64,000 nucleotides of DNA, taken from Brevibacillus brevis (GTDB lineage: Bacteria > Bacillota > Bacilli > Brevibacillales > Brevibacillaceae). The first letter of the stretch is position 1. The number at the start of each line of letters is the position of its first letter. The notes under the pieces are model-generated. The model was not told the DNA's origin. It saw only the letters and a list, made by a program, of their open reading frames with translations, and did no database searches. Of the stretch, positions 28,330 through 37,109 are shown piece by piece. A program made the translations under genes and the position numbers. The stretch spans positions 27,501 through 91,500 of the forward strand of contig NZ_LR134338.1 in NCBI RefSeq assembly GCF_900637055.1, in the 5' to 3' direction.

Positions 28330-29982
28330 ATGCGGAAATTGCTTGCCTATTTTCTTTGCGCTGTAATGATTAGTCTAGTAATCCTTCCTGTAGAGCCTGC
28401 GTCATCTAGAGGCTCAAGTTCATCTAGCTCCAGTAGTTCAGGCAGAAGCTCAGGATCGTCGAGTACAAGCTCATATTCGTCCGGCAAAAGTTCAGGATCA
28501 TCGAGTACAAGCTCATATTCGTCCGGCAGAAGTTCAGGATCGTCGAGTACCAGCCCATATTCGTCGGGCAGAAGCTCGGGATCATCGAGTACAGGCTCAT
28601 CCTCCTCCAGCAGAAGCTCATATTCTTCAGGAAAAAGCTCAAGCTCAACCAGCAAAAGTTCAAGCTCCACGATAAAAAGCGCAAAACCGTCAAGCGGCTT
28701 CAAATCATCCAAGCCGGTTAAAATCAAAAAGCATGACGATGACGACGATGACGAAGAGCAATTCGAGGAAGAAGAGGCTAGCCAAGAAGAGGAGACGAGT
28801 GAAGAAGCCGCTGCGGAAGAGGAAAGAATCAAGCGGAACGAACTCTTAATACAAATCGATAGTGGTATTGGACCATACCATTTACAACCGAATCAATTTT
28901 ATCATACGACGATATGGGGTGACCCAACTCATAATGGCTCTCTATACTTTACCGTACATGATAACGGACAGTTAGAAGAGGTAGATGAGAGTGAGATAAA
29001 TGGGGCAACAGTATTCAACATCCCATACAATTTCGATCCAACACCATTTGAAAAACAGTTTTATCTTCATAGTCTACCAACCAATCAAATCTATCTGACA
29101 TCTTTTCAATATATGCAAATTTACTTGTTTTTACGCCCGGATGGTACCATTCAATGGCTCCCTCAATATGAAGCCTTTGAGAAAAACCTCCCCATCATAG
29201 AAGCAGAAGAGGTACTGCTGTCAGAGCAGACACTGGAAGTGCATAGCAACGAAATGGCCTTGCATAATTTCCCGAAAAACAAAGTCTATCGGAAGAATAT
29301 TAATAGGATTCCCAGGTATTTTCTGTTCAATAATGAAGAAAATGTTCAATTAGTAGGAAAAAAAGAACTTAAGAACTATGAAGTTTTGGAATATGACCAA
29401 ATGATTGAGCCGACTTCTTCTGATCTTATGGGAGAGATCAAAGAAAAAATCCAGGATTCAGGTGTGCCGACAGGGTACATATACCAGATGACAGTAAACA
29501 ATGCCCCGCGATATTTTAACTATAATGGAAGCGGTTCGGTTGGGTTTGTAAAGAACCTGTCATCTGTTCAAGCAAATTATAAAGTTCGCGATTTTGAACA
29601 GGTTGTCCAAAAGATGCGGGAAGAAAAACAAGAGGAAGAGAAAAGGCAATCGATTTGGAAGCTGTATTTGATTACAGCCGGAGCGATTATGCTCGGCATT
29701 TTTCCTTTATCTTATTGGTTTATGAATAGAAAAAGAAAGAAGAAGAAGCAACCTCCTAACAAGATCATTACGAAAAGTACGAGAAAGAAAAAGAATGTAA
29801 AGCCTGTAAAGCCTGAAAGAACACCGATTCAACAGCCCCTACCCAAAAAGAAAGAAATAAGAGTAGAAGAAAAAAAGAAGTATGACGGCGGACTGTTTCA
29901 GCAATTTGAAGCCGCAAACAAAAAAGAACAGCCGAAAAGCGCTGGAAGCGGGCTGTTTGATCAATTTAATTCCTCCAAATAG
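28330..29982 (+). CDS. Serine-repeat single-pass membrane protein
   Basis: A 550-residue protein. It has a signal peptide (1-25), then a Ser/Gly/Thr/Tyr repeat region (28-120) with four copies of a 14-residue unit (SSGSSSTSSYSSGR). A polyacidic stretch (DDDDDDEEQFEEEE, about 137-150) is followed by an extracellular domain of about 270 residues. A membrane helix (about 445-462, LYLITAGAIMLGIFPLSYWF) leads to a strongly basic cytoplasmic tail. The tail ends in two related motifs, GGLFQQFEAA and SGLFDQFNSS. No family is recognised. A stalked sensor or envelope anchor is plausible; the repeated tail motif looks like a docking site. Confidence 0.75.
   Translation: MRKLLAYFLCAVMISLVILPVEPASSRGSSSSSSSSSGRSSGSSSTSSYSSGKSSGSSSTSSYSSGRSSGSSSTSPYSSGRSSGSSSTGSSSSSRSSYSSGKSSSSTSKSSSSTIKSAKPSSGFKSSKPVKIKKHDDDDDDEEQFEEEEASQEEETSEEAAAEEERIKRNELLIQIDSGIGPYHLQPNQFYHTTIWGDPTHNGSLYFTVHDNGQLEEVDESEINGATVFNIPYNFDPTPFEKQFYLHSLPTNQIYLTSFQYMQIYLFLRPDGTIQWLPQYEAFEKNLPIIEAEEVLLSEQTLEVHSNEMALHNFPKNKVYRKNINRIPRYFLFNNEENVQLVGKKELKNYEVLEYDQMIEPTSSDLMGEIKEKIQDSGVPTGYIYQMTVNNAPRYFNYNGSGSVGFVKNLSSVQANYKVRDFEQVVQKMREEKQEEEKRQSIWKLYLITAGAIMLGIFPLSYWFMNRKRKKKKQPPNKIITKSTRKKKNVKPVKPERTPIQQPLPKKKEIRVEEKKKYDGGLFQQFEAANKKEQPKSAGSGLFDQFNSSK
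28436..28605 (+). repeat. 42-bp tandem coding repeats
   Basis: About four imperfect direct copies of a 42-bp unit encode the Ser/Gly/Tyr repeats. Copies differ at silent and a few coding positions, so the number may vary between strains. Confidence 0.8.
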
Positions 29983-29995
29983 AGACCATTAAAAA

Positions 29996-30035
29996 AGCAA
30001 AGCCCGTCCTCAGCCAAGCTGGAGACGGGTTATTC
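29996..30035. terminator. Convergent terminator
   Basis: CCCGTCCTCAGCC pairs with the CTGGAGACGGG side, between two convergent genes. Confidence 0.7.
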
Positions 30036-30043
30036 ATTCCATT

Positions 30044-30622
30044 CTATAACGTATACTCGCTTAAAATAAACTGCGGAGCTAATAAATACTCGACGGGGTA
30101 TAAATCATCTCTCCTTGTTAGTAACGCCTTCACTAACCCAATTTGATACTCTGCCGTTACTTCAATGACCACGAACGCATCCTGCTTCTCATTCAGAGGA
30201 TAAATCACATTGCTCGAATCAAACACTTTGTGATCCATATCCAATGTAGCCAGGTGGTAGGGTTGGCCTTTCCACTCTGTGCGATAAACCGCAAACGCTT
30301 TATTTTCTAACAAGTGAACCAGCTTGTCTTTGGATAAATTCAGTTCAATTCCTGTCATGTAGCCTTGCTCATCGAGATCGTTCTGGTACTCTTCATCGAT
30401 CTCATCGCCAACCGCCTTCTTATACGTTTTCGTGGATAATCGCATGTCATGCAACAGCTTTCCCCTGTTGAAATCAACGACTAACGGGATGTGCAACGAG
30501 GAAGGATCGACATAACGGCTAATCTGGTTATCCTTCTCCTTTTGATAATCTATGATTTCCTTATCGGGTGGTTGCAAATAAATATAGCCCATGCTGCAAT
30601 AACCATCGCATGTAATAATCAT
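30044..30622 (-). CDS. Hypothetical protein
   Basis: 192 residues, cytoplasmic and acidic, no membrane segment. It begins MIITCDGYCSMGYIYLQPP and has a conserved-looking core (FAVYRTEWKGQPYHLATLDM). I do not recognise a family. It is divergent from the RidA gene, and its ATG follows AGAGAGGGCAG. Confidence 0.6.
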   Translation of the reverse strand: MIITCDGYCSMGYIYLQPPDKEIIDYQKEKDNQISRYVDPSSLHIPLVVDFNRGKLLHDMRLSTKTYKKAVGDEIDEEYQNDLDEQGYMTGIELNLSKDKLVHLLENKAFAVYRTEWKGQPYHLATLDMDHKVFDSSNVIYPLNEKQDAFVVIEVTAEYQIGLVKALLTRRDDLYPVEYLLAPQFILSEYTL

Positions 30623-30725
30623 GAGACTGCCCTCTCTTTCTTTAAATAATTCGACGAATGGTCAGAATTTTGTGCGTATGATAGAATGGTTTACCAACAA
30701 ATGTGAATCGGAGGGAGCATGTCGG

Positions 30726-31133
30726 ATGCAGAATGATAAGCGAATCAAATTCATTAACCCTGAAACAATGCCACCTACGTTTGGCTATACCCATGCGGTG
30801 GAGGTTCGGAACGTACGGACGATTTATGTATCGGGTCAGGTCGCTCTCAACAAGGACGGCCAAGTGGTCGGCACAGGCGATTTAGCGGCACAGACAAAAC
30901 AAGTCTTTGAAAATATCCGATTCGCTCTGGAAGCGGCAGGAACCAGCTTTGATCATGTAGTGAAATTGACTTTTTTCGTGACCGACATTTCCAAAATGCA
31001 CATTGTCCGTGAGATTCGAGATCAGTACGTGAATACAGAAACCCCGCCAGCGAGCTCAGCAGTGGAAGTGAGCAAGCTCATCAGAGACGAGTTGTTGATT
31101 GAGATTGAGGCCATCGCCGTAGCAGATATATAG
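30726..31133 (+). CDS. RidA-family (YjgF/UK114) protein
   Basis: 135 residues. RidA proteins hydrolyse reactive enamine/imine intermediates from PLP enzymes or act on related substrates. Seen here: HAVEVRNVRTIYVSGQVALN, GDLAAQTKQVFENIRFALEA, and the C-terminal PPASSAVEVSKL-EIEAIA motif. The archetype active-site arginine segment near residue 105 is replaced by TPPASSAVEV, so it may belong to a divergent subgroup. ATG 30726 follows GGAGGGAG. Confidence 0.88.
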   Translation: MQNDKRIKFINPETMPPTFGYTHAVEVRNVRTIYVSGQVALNKDGQVVGTGDLAAQTKQVFENIRFALEAAGTSFDHVVKLTFFVTDISKMHIVREIRDQYVNTETPPASSAVEVSKLIRDELLIEIEAIAVADI

Positions 31134-31139
31134 TTGTCC

Positions 31140-31182
31140 CATCTCCCTTCTGTTCGATTATTCATCGTTCGGGAGGGTTTTT
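31140..31182 (+). terminator. Terminator after RidA gene
   Basis: TCTCCCTTCTGTTCGA pairs imperfectly with TCGTTCGGGAGGG, followed by seven T. Confidence 0.75.
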
Positions 31183-31236
31183 TTATGTTCTTTTGGGAAG
31201 ATTATGGAGCGAGATAAGCGGATCGGAGTTGGTTGC

Positions 31237-32418
31237 ATGAATTATATCATCGCAGGAATAGGTTTGATTACGGTATTTTTGCTTGCTTGGCTGGCAAGTA
31301 GCGATAAAAAGCACATTCGGTATCGCCCTATCCTCATCATGATTCTGATTCAGATCGTGTTTGGCTTGCTGCTGTTGCGAACCAATATTGGACTCATTCT
31401 CATATCAGGCATTGCCAGCAGCTTTTCCGTACTCCTGGACTATGCTTACGAAGGGATCAATTTTGTTTTCGGTGGCATTGCGAATCCGGATGCGTCGCCG
31501 TTTTTCTTGCAAGTTTTGCTGCCCATTGTGTTTGTATCCGCACTGATAGGCATTCTGCAGTACACGAGGATCCTGCCTTTATTTATCCATTATGTAGGAT
31601 TCGTATTGAGCAAAGTGAATGGCATGGGAAAATTGGAGTCGTATAATGCGATTGCTTCGGCGATTGTCGGGCAGTCCGAAGTGTTTATTACCGTGAAAAA
31701 ACAGCTCGGCGCCATACCGGAAAACAGGCTGTACACACTGTGCGCCTCTGCAATGTCCACCGTGTCTATGTCGATCGTGGGTTCCTTCATGACCATGCTC
31801 AAACCGGAGTATGTAGTAGCTGCGTTGGTACTCAACCTATTTGGTGGTTTTATCATTGCTTCCATTATTACGCCGTATGAAGTGAAGCCGGAAGATGACT
31901 TGCTCGATCAAGAAAAAGAAGAGAAACAGGCTTTCTTTGAAATGCTCGGGGAGTACATTCTGGATGGATTTAAAGTAGCCGTGGTTGTTGCCGCGATGTT
32001 GCTCGGATTTATTGCACTCATTGCGATGGTGAACGGGTTGTTCACTGCGGTATTCGGTATCTCGTTCCAAGCGTTGTTAGGATATGTCTTTGCTCCGCTC
32101 GCTTTTCTTATGGGGGTTCCTTGGCATGAAGCTGTACAAGCAGGAAGTATCATGGCGACTAAAATAGTGGCGAACGAGTTTGTCGCCATCCTCGACTTTA
32201 CGAAGATTCAAGGTCAGTTGAGCGAAAGAACGGTGGCCATCGTGTCAGTGTTTTTGATTTCGTTTGCGAACTTTGGCTCCATCGGGACAATTGTTGGCGC
32301 GGTAAAAGGCTTGAATGAAAGGCAAGGGAATGTCGTCGCCCGGTTTGGATTGAGGCTGTTGTATGGGGCAACACTCGTCAGCATTTTGTCAGGAATTATC
32401 ATCAGCATTGTGGTGTGA
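31237..32418 (+). CDS. NupC-family nucleoside transporter
   Basis: Concentrative nucleoside transporter of 393 residues with about nine or ten membrane segments; it imports nucleosides with protons or sodium. Family motifs: GKLESYNAIASAIVGQSEVF (substrate-site hairpin), MSTVSMSIVGSFMTML and EFVAILDF. ATG 31237 was chosen (CGGAG upstream); an ATG at 31204 would add 11 charged residues. Monocistronic, with its own terminator. Confidence 0.93.
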   Translation: MNYIIAGIGLITVFLLAWLASSDKKHIRYRPILIMILIQIVFGLLLLRTNIGLILISGIASSFSVLLDYAYEGINFVFGGIANPDASPFFLQVLLPIVFVSALIGILQYTRILPLFIHYVGFVLSKVNGMGKLESYNAIASAIVGQSEVFITVKKQLGAIPENRLYTLCASAMSTVSMSIVGSFMTMLKPEYVVAALVLNLFGGFIIASIITPYEVKPEDDLLDQEKEEKQAFFEMLGEYILDGFKVAVVVAAMLLGFIALIAMVNGLFTAVFGISFQALLGYVFAPLAFLMGVPWHEAVQAGSIMATKIVANEFVAILDFTKIQGQLSERTVAIVSVFLISFANFGSIGTIVGAVKGLNERQGNVVARFGLRLLYGATLVSILSGIIISIVV

Positions 32419-32423
32419 AGGGG

Positions 32424-32448
32424 GACCCTTTCGGGGGTCTTTTTTTTG
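32424..32448 (+). terminator. nupC-type gene terminator
   Basis: GACCC pairs with GGGTC over TTTCGG, followed by eight T. Confidence 0.85.
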
Positions 32449-32490
32449 TTAGGTACCGTTTCGTAACCAAATGATGGGAAGCAGCGTCTA

Positions 32491-32667
32491 TCAATTGAGA
32501 TATTCGTCTTTATTTCTCGGGTCGTATCCTTCATCAAAGGAATGGGAATCACGGTTGTTACGCTCTATGAGGACTCTCTGCTTCCGGCGCTTGGCAATCC
32601 AATCGATGATGGCTCCAATCAGCAAGAGACCTCCGAAAATAAGTACGACGAGTAACCAGAGTGGCAT
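32491..32667 (-). CDS. 58-residue membrane protein
   Basis: ATG 32667 with GTGAGGTG upstream. One N-terminal helix (MPLWLLVVLIFGGLLLIGAI) is followed by IDWIAKRRKQ and a short polar cytoplasmic tail ending DEGYDPRNKDEYLN. Sound start site and codon pattern; function unknown. Confidence 0.6.
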   Translation of the reverse strand: MPLWLLVVLIFGGLLLIGAIIDWIAKRRKQRVLIERNNRDSHSFDEGYDPRNKDEYLN

Positions 32668-32761
32668 TCAACCAACACCTCACTTTTTACTAAAAGATAC
32701 GTTATACCAGTGAAGAAGTTGCGATGAAACCATTCAAGAGGAAATGAAGGAGTGAAGTCGG

Positions 32762-33370
32762 ATGAGAAAATGGGTGTGTATGACCGTAATGGCAGGCTTG
32801 ATTGTGGGAGGCTGTTCAACTGACACGAGCGTACCAACAGATACTAAACAGCAGCCTGTAGCAGAGCAGAAGCAAGAGGCGGGAAATAGCGGTGGCGACC
32901 AAAAGCAAGAGAAGCAAACCGCTGACGTACGTCAAATTATTCTGGATGAGCAGTTTTTGAAGCTGCTCGCCAAAAACGAGATCAGTGGCTTCGATATCCA
33001 CATCGGGATGAAGCGGGATGAGGTTTCTGCGCTATATGGCAAGGTAATAAAACAAGATTATTGGGATGGCGGGCGCTATGAGGTCTTTGAGAAGCTAGAA
33101 AGTGCGCTCATTTATTTTGATGGGCAAGATCGCGTATATGGGATTGATTTGGCCGGTCTTCATCTAAATGAAACGAATCTGGACACGATCCGTAAAAATC
33201 TGGGAGCGCCCGTCAGTGAAGATAAGAGCATGGCCGATGAAGATTATGTCATGTTTTTTGAAGCGGGAGATAACTCCGTATTTATTAGTGCAAAGGACGA
33301 GAAATCTCCAGCAGACAAAATAAGAATCATCAATAAAAAAATGATCGAGGAATCGCCGCAGAAAGAATAA
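32762..33370 (+). CDS. DUF4309/YjgB-like lipoprotein
   Basis: 202 residues. The lipoprotein signal MRKWVCMTVMAGLIVGGC is lipidated at Cys18. A Gln/Lys/Gly linker leads to a compact domain (ISGFDIHIGMKRDEVSALYG, then ALIYFDGQDRVYGIDL) resembling DUF4309 of Bacillus YjgB and, in layout, BamE/SmpA-like envelope folds. Role unknown. It is ended by a shared terminator with the convergent DoxX gene. Confidence 0.75.
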   Translation: MRKWVCMTVMAGLIVGGCSTDTSVPTDTKQQPVAEQKQEAGNSGGDQKQEKQTADVRQIILDEQFLKLLAKNEISGFDIHIGMKRDEVSALYGKVIKQDYWDGGRYEVFEKLESALIYFDGQDRVYGIDLAGLHLNETNLDTIRKNLGAPVSEDKSMADEDYVMFFEAGDNSVFISAKDEKSPADKIRIINKKMIEESPQKE

Positions 33371-33377
33371 AGTGAAA

Positions 33378-33425
33378 AAGCCAAGTCAGAAGGATCTCAA
33401 ATGTGACCTTCAGGCTTGGCTTTTA
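33378..33425. terminator. Bidirectional terminator
   Basis: AAAGCCAAG...GAAGG pairs with CCTTC...CTTGGCTTT between convergent genes. Confidence 0.85.
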
Positions 33426-33442
33426 TATTTTTAACAATGGTA

Positions 33443-33853
33443 TTACTCAACCGATCTTTTACCAAACAGGATAGCGTCCAGCGCGAACTTGGAGCTGCCG
33501 CTGATACCAAGAGCAACCAACATCGCAAGCAAGGCCAAATCCAGCTCATAACCAGCTCCACCTTCACCGCCCAGGAAGCCGGCAGCGAGCTTGGCTTTAA
33601 AGATCGCACCAAGCATGACAACAGACAACGCACCTGCGAACACGCGAGTACCCAGACCCAGAATCAAGGCAATGCCGCCTACGACCTCCAAGAAGGCTAC
33701 GAGATAAGCAATGAATGCAGGGAGTCCCATGGTCCCGAAGAAACCAGCGACATTCTCCAGCCCCATTTGGAATTTAGCCACTCCGTGAATGGCAAAAGTA
33801 AGACCAGCAATCACACGTAGAATAAGTGCGCTCCATTCAAAACGATTAGACAT
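33443..33853 (-). CDS. DoxX-family membrane protein
   Basis: 136 residues with four hydrophobic segments. DoxX motifs: ILRVIAGLTFAIHGVAKF and FIAYLVAFLEVVGGIALILG. The family is linked to redox or thiol stress and quinone/catechol resistance in several bacteria. ATG 33853 with GGAGGG is chosen over an upstream in-frame start. It is divergent from an HxlR regulator that probably represses it. Confidence 0.9.
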   Translation of the reverse strand: MSNRFEWSALILRVIAGLTFAIHGVAKFQMGLENVAGFFGTMGLPAFIAYLVAFLEVVGGIALILGLGTRVFAGALSVVMLGAIFKAKLAAGFLGGEGGAGYELDLALLAMLVALGISGSSKFALDAILFGKRSVE

Positions 33854-33881
33854 GTATGAATCCCTCCGAAAATTCAAATGC

Positions 33882-33915
33882 GTAACAAAGTTACTTTTCG
33901 TTAGTAAGTATACAA
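33882..33915. promoter_or_regulatory. Candidate HxlR operator/promoter
   Basis: The palindrome GTAAC-AAA-GTTAC (33882-33894) is followed by GTTAGTAAGTATAC, which repeats the half-site. It lies in the divergent doxX-hxlR gap, as expected for a repressor of this family. Confidence 0.5.
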
Positions 33916-34050
33916 TAATAATTTCTTGAGTCAAGTGATTTAACAAAATCCCAACAGTTGGCAAGTGTAATTTTCAAGGTTGATTCCCATCATTGGTTTT
34001 GATGGATGGAACAAAGAGCGTTATACTGGAAGGAGAATGAGGTGATACCT

Positions 34051-34398
34051 ATGAAACAGTCTACCCTCTGTCCTAAGTTCGAAAAAGGTATGCAGTTGTT
34101 GGGGAAGCGATGGACAGGTCTAATCCTATACCAGTTGTTGTCGGGACCACAGCGATTCTGTGCATTGGAAGGGGCCCTGCCAGTAAGCGGAAGGCTACTT
34201 TCTGAGCGTTTGAAGGATTTGGAGAAGGAAGGACTCGTGCATCGGCAGGTGTTTACTGATTCTGCTCCTGTCCGCGTAGAGTATTCCTTAACGGAGATGG
34301 GGAAAGCTCTGACTCCGGTTCTCAAAGGAATTGAGTCTTGGTCGCAGAGCTGGATCGAGTTGAATGCAGACGAAATGGCTAACGACAGCGAAGAATAA
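34051..34398 (+). CDS. HxlR/MarR-type regulator
   Basis: 115 residues with the winged-helix HxlR domain: CPKFEKGMQLLGKRWTGLIL then LSGPQRFCALEGALPVSGRLLSERLKDLEKEGLV. Two cysteines, in TLCPKF (N-terminal) and RFCALE, match redox- or quinone-sensing relatives such as YodB/CatR. ATG 34051 follows GAGGTG. It probably regulates the divergent DoxX gene. Confidence 0.9.
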   Translation: MKQSTLCPKFEKGMQLLGKRWTGLILYQLLSGPQRFCALEGALPVSGRLLSERLKDLEKEGLVHRQVFTDSAPVRVEYSLTEMGKALTPVLKGIESWSQSWIELNADEMANDSEE

Positions 34399-34446
34399 CA
34401 CAGCCTATATAAAAAAGCATCAGGAGAGTACGCCTGACGCTTGCCA

Positions 34447-34478
34447 CGATGAAAACCCCTGGAGACAGGGGTTTTTCT
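34447..34478. terminator. Bidirectional terminator
   Basis: AAAACCCCTG pairs with CAGGGGTTTTT, between convergent hxlR and the XRE gene. Confidence 0.85.
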
Positions 34479-34493
34479 GTTATCCGTTAATCT

Positions 34494-34850
34494 TCAAGAA
34501 GGGTCTTCGCTCTTTTCTTGCAAAGACTTCCACTTCAAAAATTCAATATGGCGTTTGACCTCAACCAGGTCTTTCTCGGTCAGGACATCGACATCCAAAA
34601 AGGTCGCCGGCGTTTCCCGGACAGAACCGCGTTGCCAAGATGGTTCTTCCGTGCGCCCGTGGAGAAAATCGGTGGATACTTCAAATAAATCTGCGACTTT
34701 GGAAATCAGATGAAAATCGACGCCCTTCTTTTCGCCTGACTCGATCCGCGAAAGTACCGTATTATGTATGCCCAGCTTTTCAGCTAATTGAAGTTGTGAC
34801 CATTGTTTTTGTTCGCGCAGCCATTTTATGCGTTGACCAACTATGGACAT
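34494..34850 (-). CDS. XRE-family transcriptional regulator
   Basis: 118 residues. A Cro/CI helix-turn-helix (about 5-62: IKWLREQKQWSQLQLAEKLG, IHNTVLSRIESGEKKGVDF) is followed by a C-terminal helix (LTEKDLVEVKRHIEFLKWKS) that could mediate dimerisation or bind a partner. ATG 34850 has AAAGGTGG upstream. It resembles SinR/phage-type regulators in layout. Target unknown; the next XRE gene is divergent. Confidence 0.9.
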   Translation of the reverse strand: MSIVGQRIKWLREQKQWSQLQLAEKLGIHNTVLSRIESGEKKGVDFHLISKVADLFEVSTDFLHGRTEEPSWQRGSVRETPATFLDVDVLTEKDLVEVKRHIEFLKWKSLQEKSEDPS

Positions 34851-35016
34851 CGTGAGACCACCTTTATCGTTTTGGCAATTCCATTCTAACAATTTTCCAA
34901 AACGGAAAAAACAAGATTGCTAATATGACAAAATCTGTATTGACTTTGCTAAAATTGAAAGGATATGATGTAACTATAAATATTTGCCATTTTTGCAAAT
35001 CAGGAGGAGATAACTG

Positions 35017-35229
35017 GTGGAACGACTCAACCTCCCGTTTATCGCGCAACGACGTAATGAGTGCAAGCTGACCTTGCAAGAAATGGCGGAAGCACTCGGG
35101 TTTCGAAATGCTTCAACATACTTGAAGTACGAGAAGGGAGATTATGACTTCAAGGCTAATCATTTGCCGGTGTTGGCTAAAAAGCTACGATGTAACATGC
35201 TTGATCTTTTTATCAGGATGGTTTGCTGA
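35017..35229 (+). CDS. Small XRE-family protein
   Basis: 70 residues, essentially one helix-turn-helix (FIAQRRNECKLTLQEMAEAL, GFRNASTYLKYEKGDYDFKA). GTG start at 35017 behind CAGGAGGAG. It is divergent from the other XRE gene; the pair may form a small switch. Confidence 0.85.
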   Translation: MERLNLPFIAQRRNECKLTLQEMAEALGFRNASTYLKYEKGDYDFKANHLPVLAKKLRCNMLDLFIRMVC

Positions 35230-35247
35230 TTTAGCAAAAGGGATGGA

Positions 35248-35499
35248 TTGAACGCTTGGGAGGCAAATAGAAGGCAGCTGGAAATATGGAGAAAGACCGT
35301 CGCTTACGAAATTGAAATGATGGCGCCACAGAGTATGCCAGCTTGTGAGGGATTTCTCGAGCGCTTGGTCATGTTTGAAAAGGAGTTGGAAAACAACGCG
35401 CGATGCCCATATAGTACGACACATGATGGGAATGATGCCGGGTCGCGTCCGTTACCCATTCAGGAAACAGAAAAAAGCCCGGTACGGACTTCACCGTGA
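35248..35499 (+). CDS. Hypothetical small protein
   Basis: TTG 35248, weak GGGATGGA site, 83 residues. The helical N-terminal part (WEANRRQLEIWRKTVAYEIE) looks like real protein; the tail overlaps the following terminator and looks random. It starts 18 bases after the XRE stop, so it may be co-transcribed. Confidence 0.4.
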   Translation: MNAWEANRRQLEIWRKTVAYEIEMMAPQSMPACEGFLERLVMFEKELENNARCPYSTTHDGNDAGSRPLPIQETEKSPVRTSP

Positions 35500-35510
35500 C
35501 CGGGCATTCG
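35474..35510. terminator. Terminator between convergent genes
   Basis: AGCCCGGT pairs with ACCGGGC around a short structured loop, followed by AT-rich sequence. Confidence 0.65.
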
Positions 35511-35517
35511 ATATATT

Positions 35518-36957
35518 TTACAGCTTGCTTATCTCTTCTTTTAGCAGCTCCGAATGGGTTCCAAAGACGACTTGCACGCTTCCTTGACCCAGTCGCATGA
35601 CACCTGCTGCACCGAGGTCCTTCAAGGCTTTGTCATTGACCTTCTTGTCGTCCTTCAAGACGAGACGCAAACGAGTGATGCAAGCGTCTACGCTAACGAC
35701 GTTTTCTTTTCCACCAATGTGAGTGAGCACTTGGATCGCTTTATCCTGCATCGAATTGTTCCTTCCCGTAGCTGTAGCTGTCATTTCTTCGTCATCTTCA
35801 CGCCCTGGCGTCTTGAGGTTCAGCTTTACGATCATGAAACGGAACAGGACGTAGTAGACCACGGCGAATGCCAGACCAATCGGGATGATCATCCAAGCAT
35901 TCGTAGAGAGATGGAAGTTGATGCCGTAGTCGATCAGACCCGCTGAGAATCCAAAGCCGTGCTTGATGCCCAGAGAGGTCACGATATACCCGGACACACC
36001 CGTCAATATCGCGTGGACAAAATACAGGAGTGGAGCAGCGAACATAAACGCAAACTCAACTACCTCGGTAATCCCGGTCAGGAACGAAGCGAGAGCCGCA
36101 CCAATAAACATAGAAGCAACTACTTTGCGTTTTTCAGGACGCGCTGAGTGAATAATAGCGAAAGCCGCTCCAGGAAGTGCGAACATCATGATCGGATAGA
36201 AACCAGTCATAAACATTCCTGCTGATGGGTCTCCCGCAAAGAAGCGATGCAAGTCGCCGTGTACCACTTTTCCTGTGGCATCGGTAAAGTCACCGATTTG
36301 GAACCAGGCAATCGCATTGAGTACGTGGTGCAGACCAAATGGAACGAGCAATCGGTTGAAGAATCCGAACAAGAAAGAACCTGTTGCGCCGAGACCTACG
36401 ATCCAAGAGCCCAATGAGTCGAGGGCAATCTGGATCGGCCCCCAAATGATCCCGAAAATCAAACCGATGACAACCATGGAAAGAGAAGTGATAATCGGTA
36501 CGAAACGCTTTCCACCAAAGAAGCCTAGCCATTCTGGCAGCTTGATCGAATGGTAGCGGTTATAGAAAAACGCTGCAATACCACCCGCCATAATACCGCC
36601 GATGACACCCATGTTCAGTTTTAAATCGTCCGCGATGAAAGGCATGGCAGCAGGAACAGCTGCAAGTACTTTCGTCAATACGACGTAGGCAATGACAGCG
36701 GCCAAAGCAGCAACAGCATCTCCAGCCAAGCCAATGGCAACACCGACAGCAAAGATTAATGCCAGGTTGTCAAAAATGGCTGCACCGCCAGCAGCCAAAA
36801 GCGGAGCGATGTACGAGTCCATGAATGCGCCAAAGGCGCCGAGATTGAGGTCCTTCTCGAATTTGAGAAGACCAAAGCTTTGCAAAATCGCTGCGGCTGG
36901 CAACGTTGCGACCGGGAGCATCAGGGCTCTTCCGATCTTTTGCAGAAAAGCGAGCAT
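35518..36957 (-). CDS. PTS EIICB, N-acetylglucosamine type
   Basis: A 479-residue sugar phosphotransferase permease. The EIIC membrane domain (1-370) has NagE-like signatures: AIFDNLALIFAVGVAIGLAG and FFNRLLVPFGLHHVLNAIAW. The EIIB domain (about 395-479) carries its phosphorylated cysteine in DACITRLRL. It therefore probably imports and phosphorylates N-acetylglucosamine; glucose is less likely. The usual GITEP motif reads GITEV here. EIIA is a separate gene in the same locus. ATG 36957 has AAGGAGG. A cre box lies about 120 bp upstream. Confidence 0.9.
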   Translation of the reverse strand: MLAFLQKIGRALMLPVATLPAAAILQSFGLLKFEKDLNLGAFGAFMDSYIAPLLAAGGAAIFDNLALIFAVGVAIGLAGDAVAALAAVIAYVVLTKVLAAVPAAMPFIADDLKLNMGVIGGIMAGGIAAFFYNRYHSIKLPEWLGFFGGKRFVPIITSLSMVVIGLIFGIIWGPIQIALDSLGSWIVGLGATGSFLFGFFNRLLVPFGLHHVLNAIAWFQIGDFTDATGKVVHGDLHRFFAGDPSAGMFMTGFYPIMMFALPGAAFAIIHSARPEKRKVVASMFIGAALASFLTGITEVVEFAFMFAAPLLYFVHAILTGVSGYIVTSLGIKHGFGFSAGLIDYGINFHLSTNAWMIIPIGLAFAVVYYVLFRFMIVKLNLKTPGREDDEEMTATATGRNNSMQDKAIQVLTHIGGKENVVSVDACITRLRLVLKDDKKVNDKALKDLGAAGVMRLGQGSVQVVFGTHSELLKEEISKL

Positions 36958-37074
36958 AGGATAAAACCTCCTTGGAATGGGATGAATTTATCAGGGAAGC
37001 CGCTCTCCGGATGAATGGCAAAATGATGAGGGCACAAGGAATAAGCCGGAGAGAGACCATTCTGATCGATATAT

Positions 37075-37088
37075 TGGAAGCGCTTACA
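37075..37088 (-). promoter_or_regulatory. cre box (CcpA site)
   Basis: TGGAAGCGCTTACA fits TGNAANCGNTNNCA exactly. It lies between ptsI and the EIICB gene, so the permease gene probably also has its own catabolite-controlled promoter. Confidence 0.7.
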
Positions 37089-37109
37089 CTACTCAGGCGA
37101 CAAAACCTT

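Noticed and set aside
28436..28605. Regular repeats as a possible CRISPR array
   Set aside because: Units are contiguous 42-bp coding repeats with no unique spacers; no cas genes are present.
28347..28832. 161-codon minus-strand Leu/Ser/Asp-rich frame
   Set aside because: It is the antisense of the serine-repeat region; repeats create long open frames in several phases.
35554..36964. Plus-strand open frames across the PTS permease gene
   Set aside because: Antisense shadows of a GC-rich membrane protein gene.
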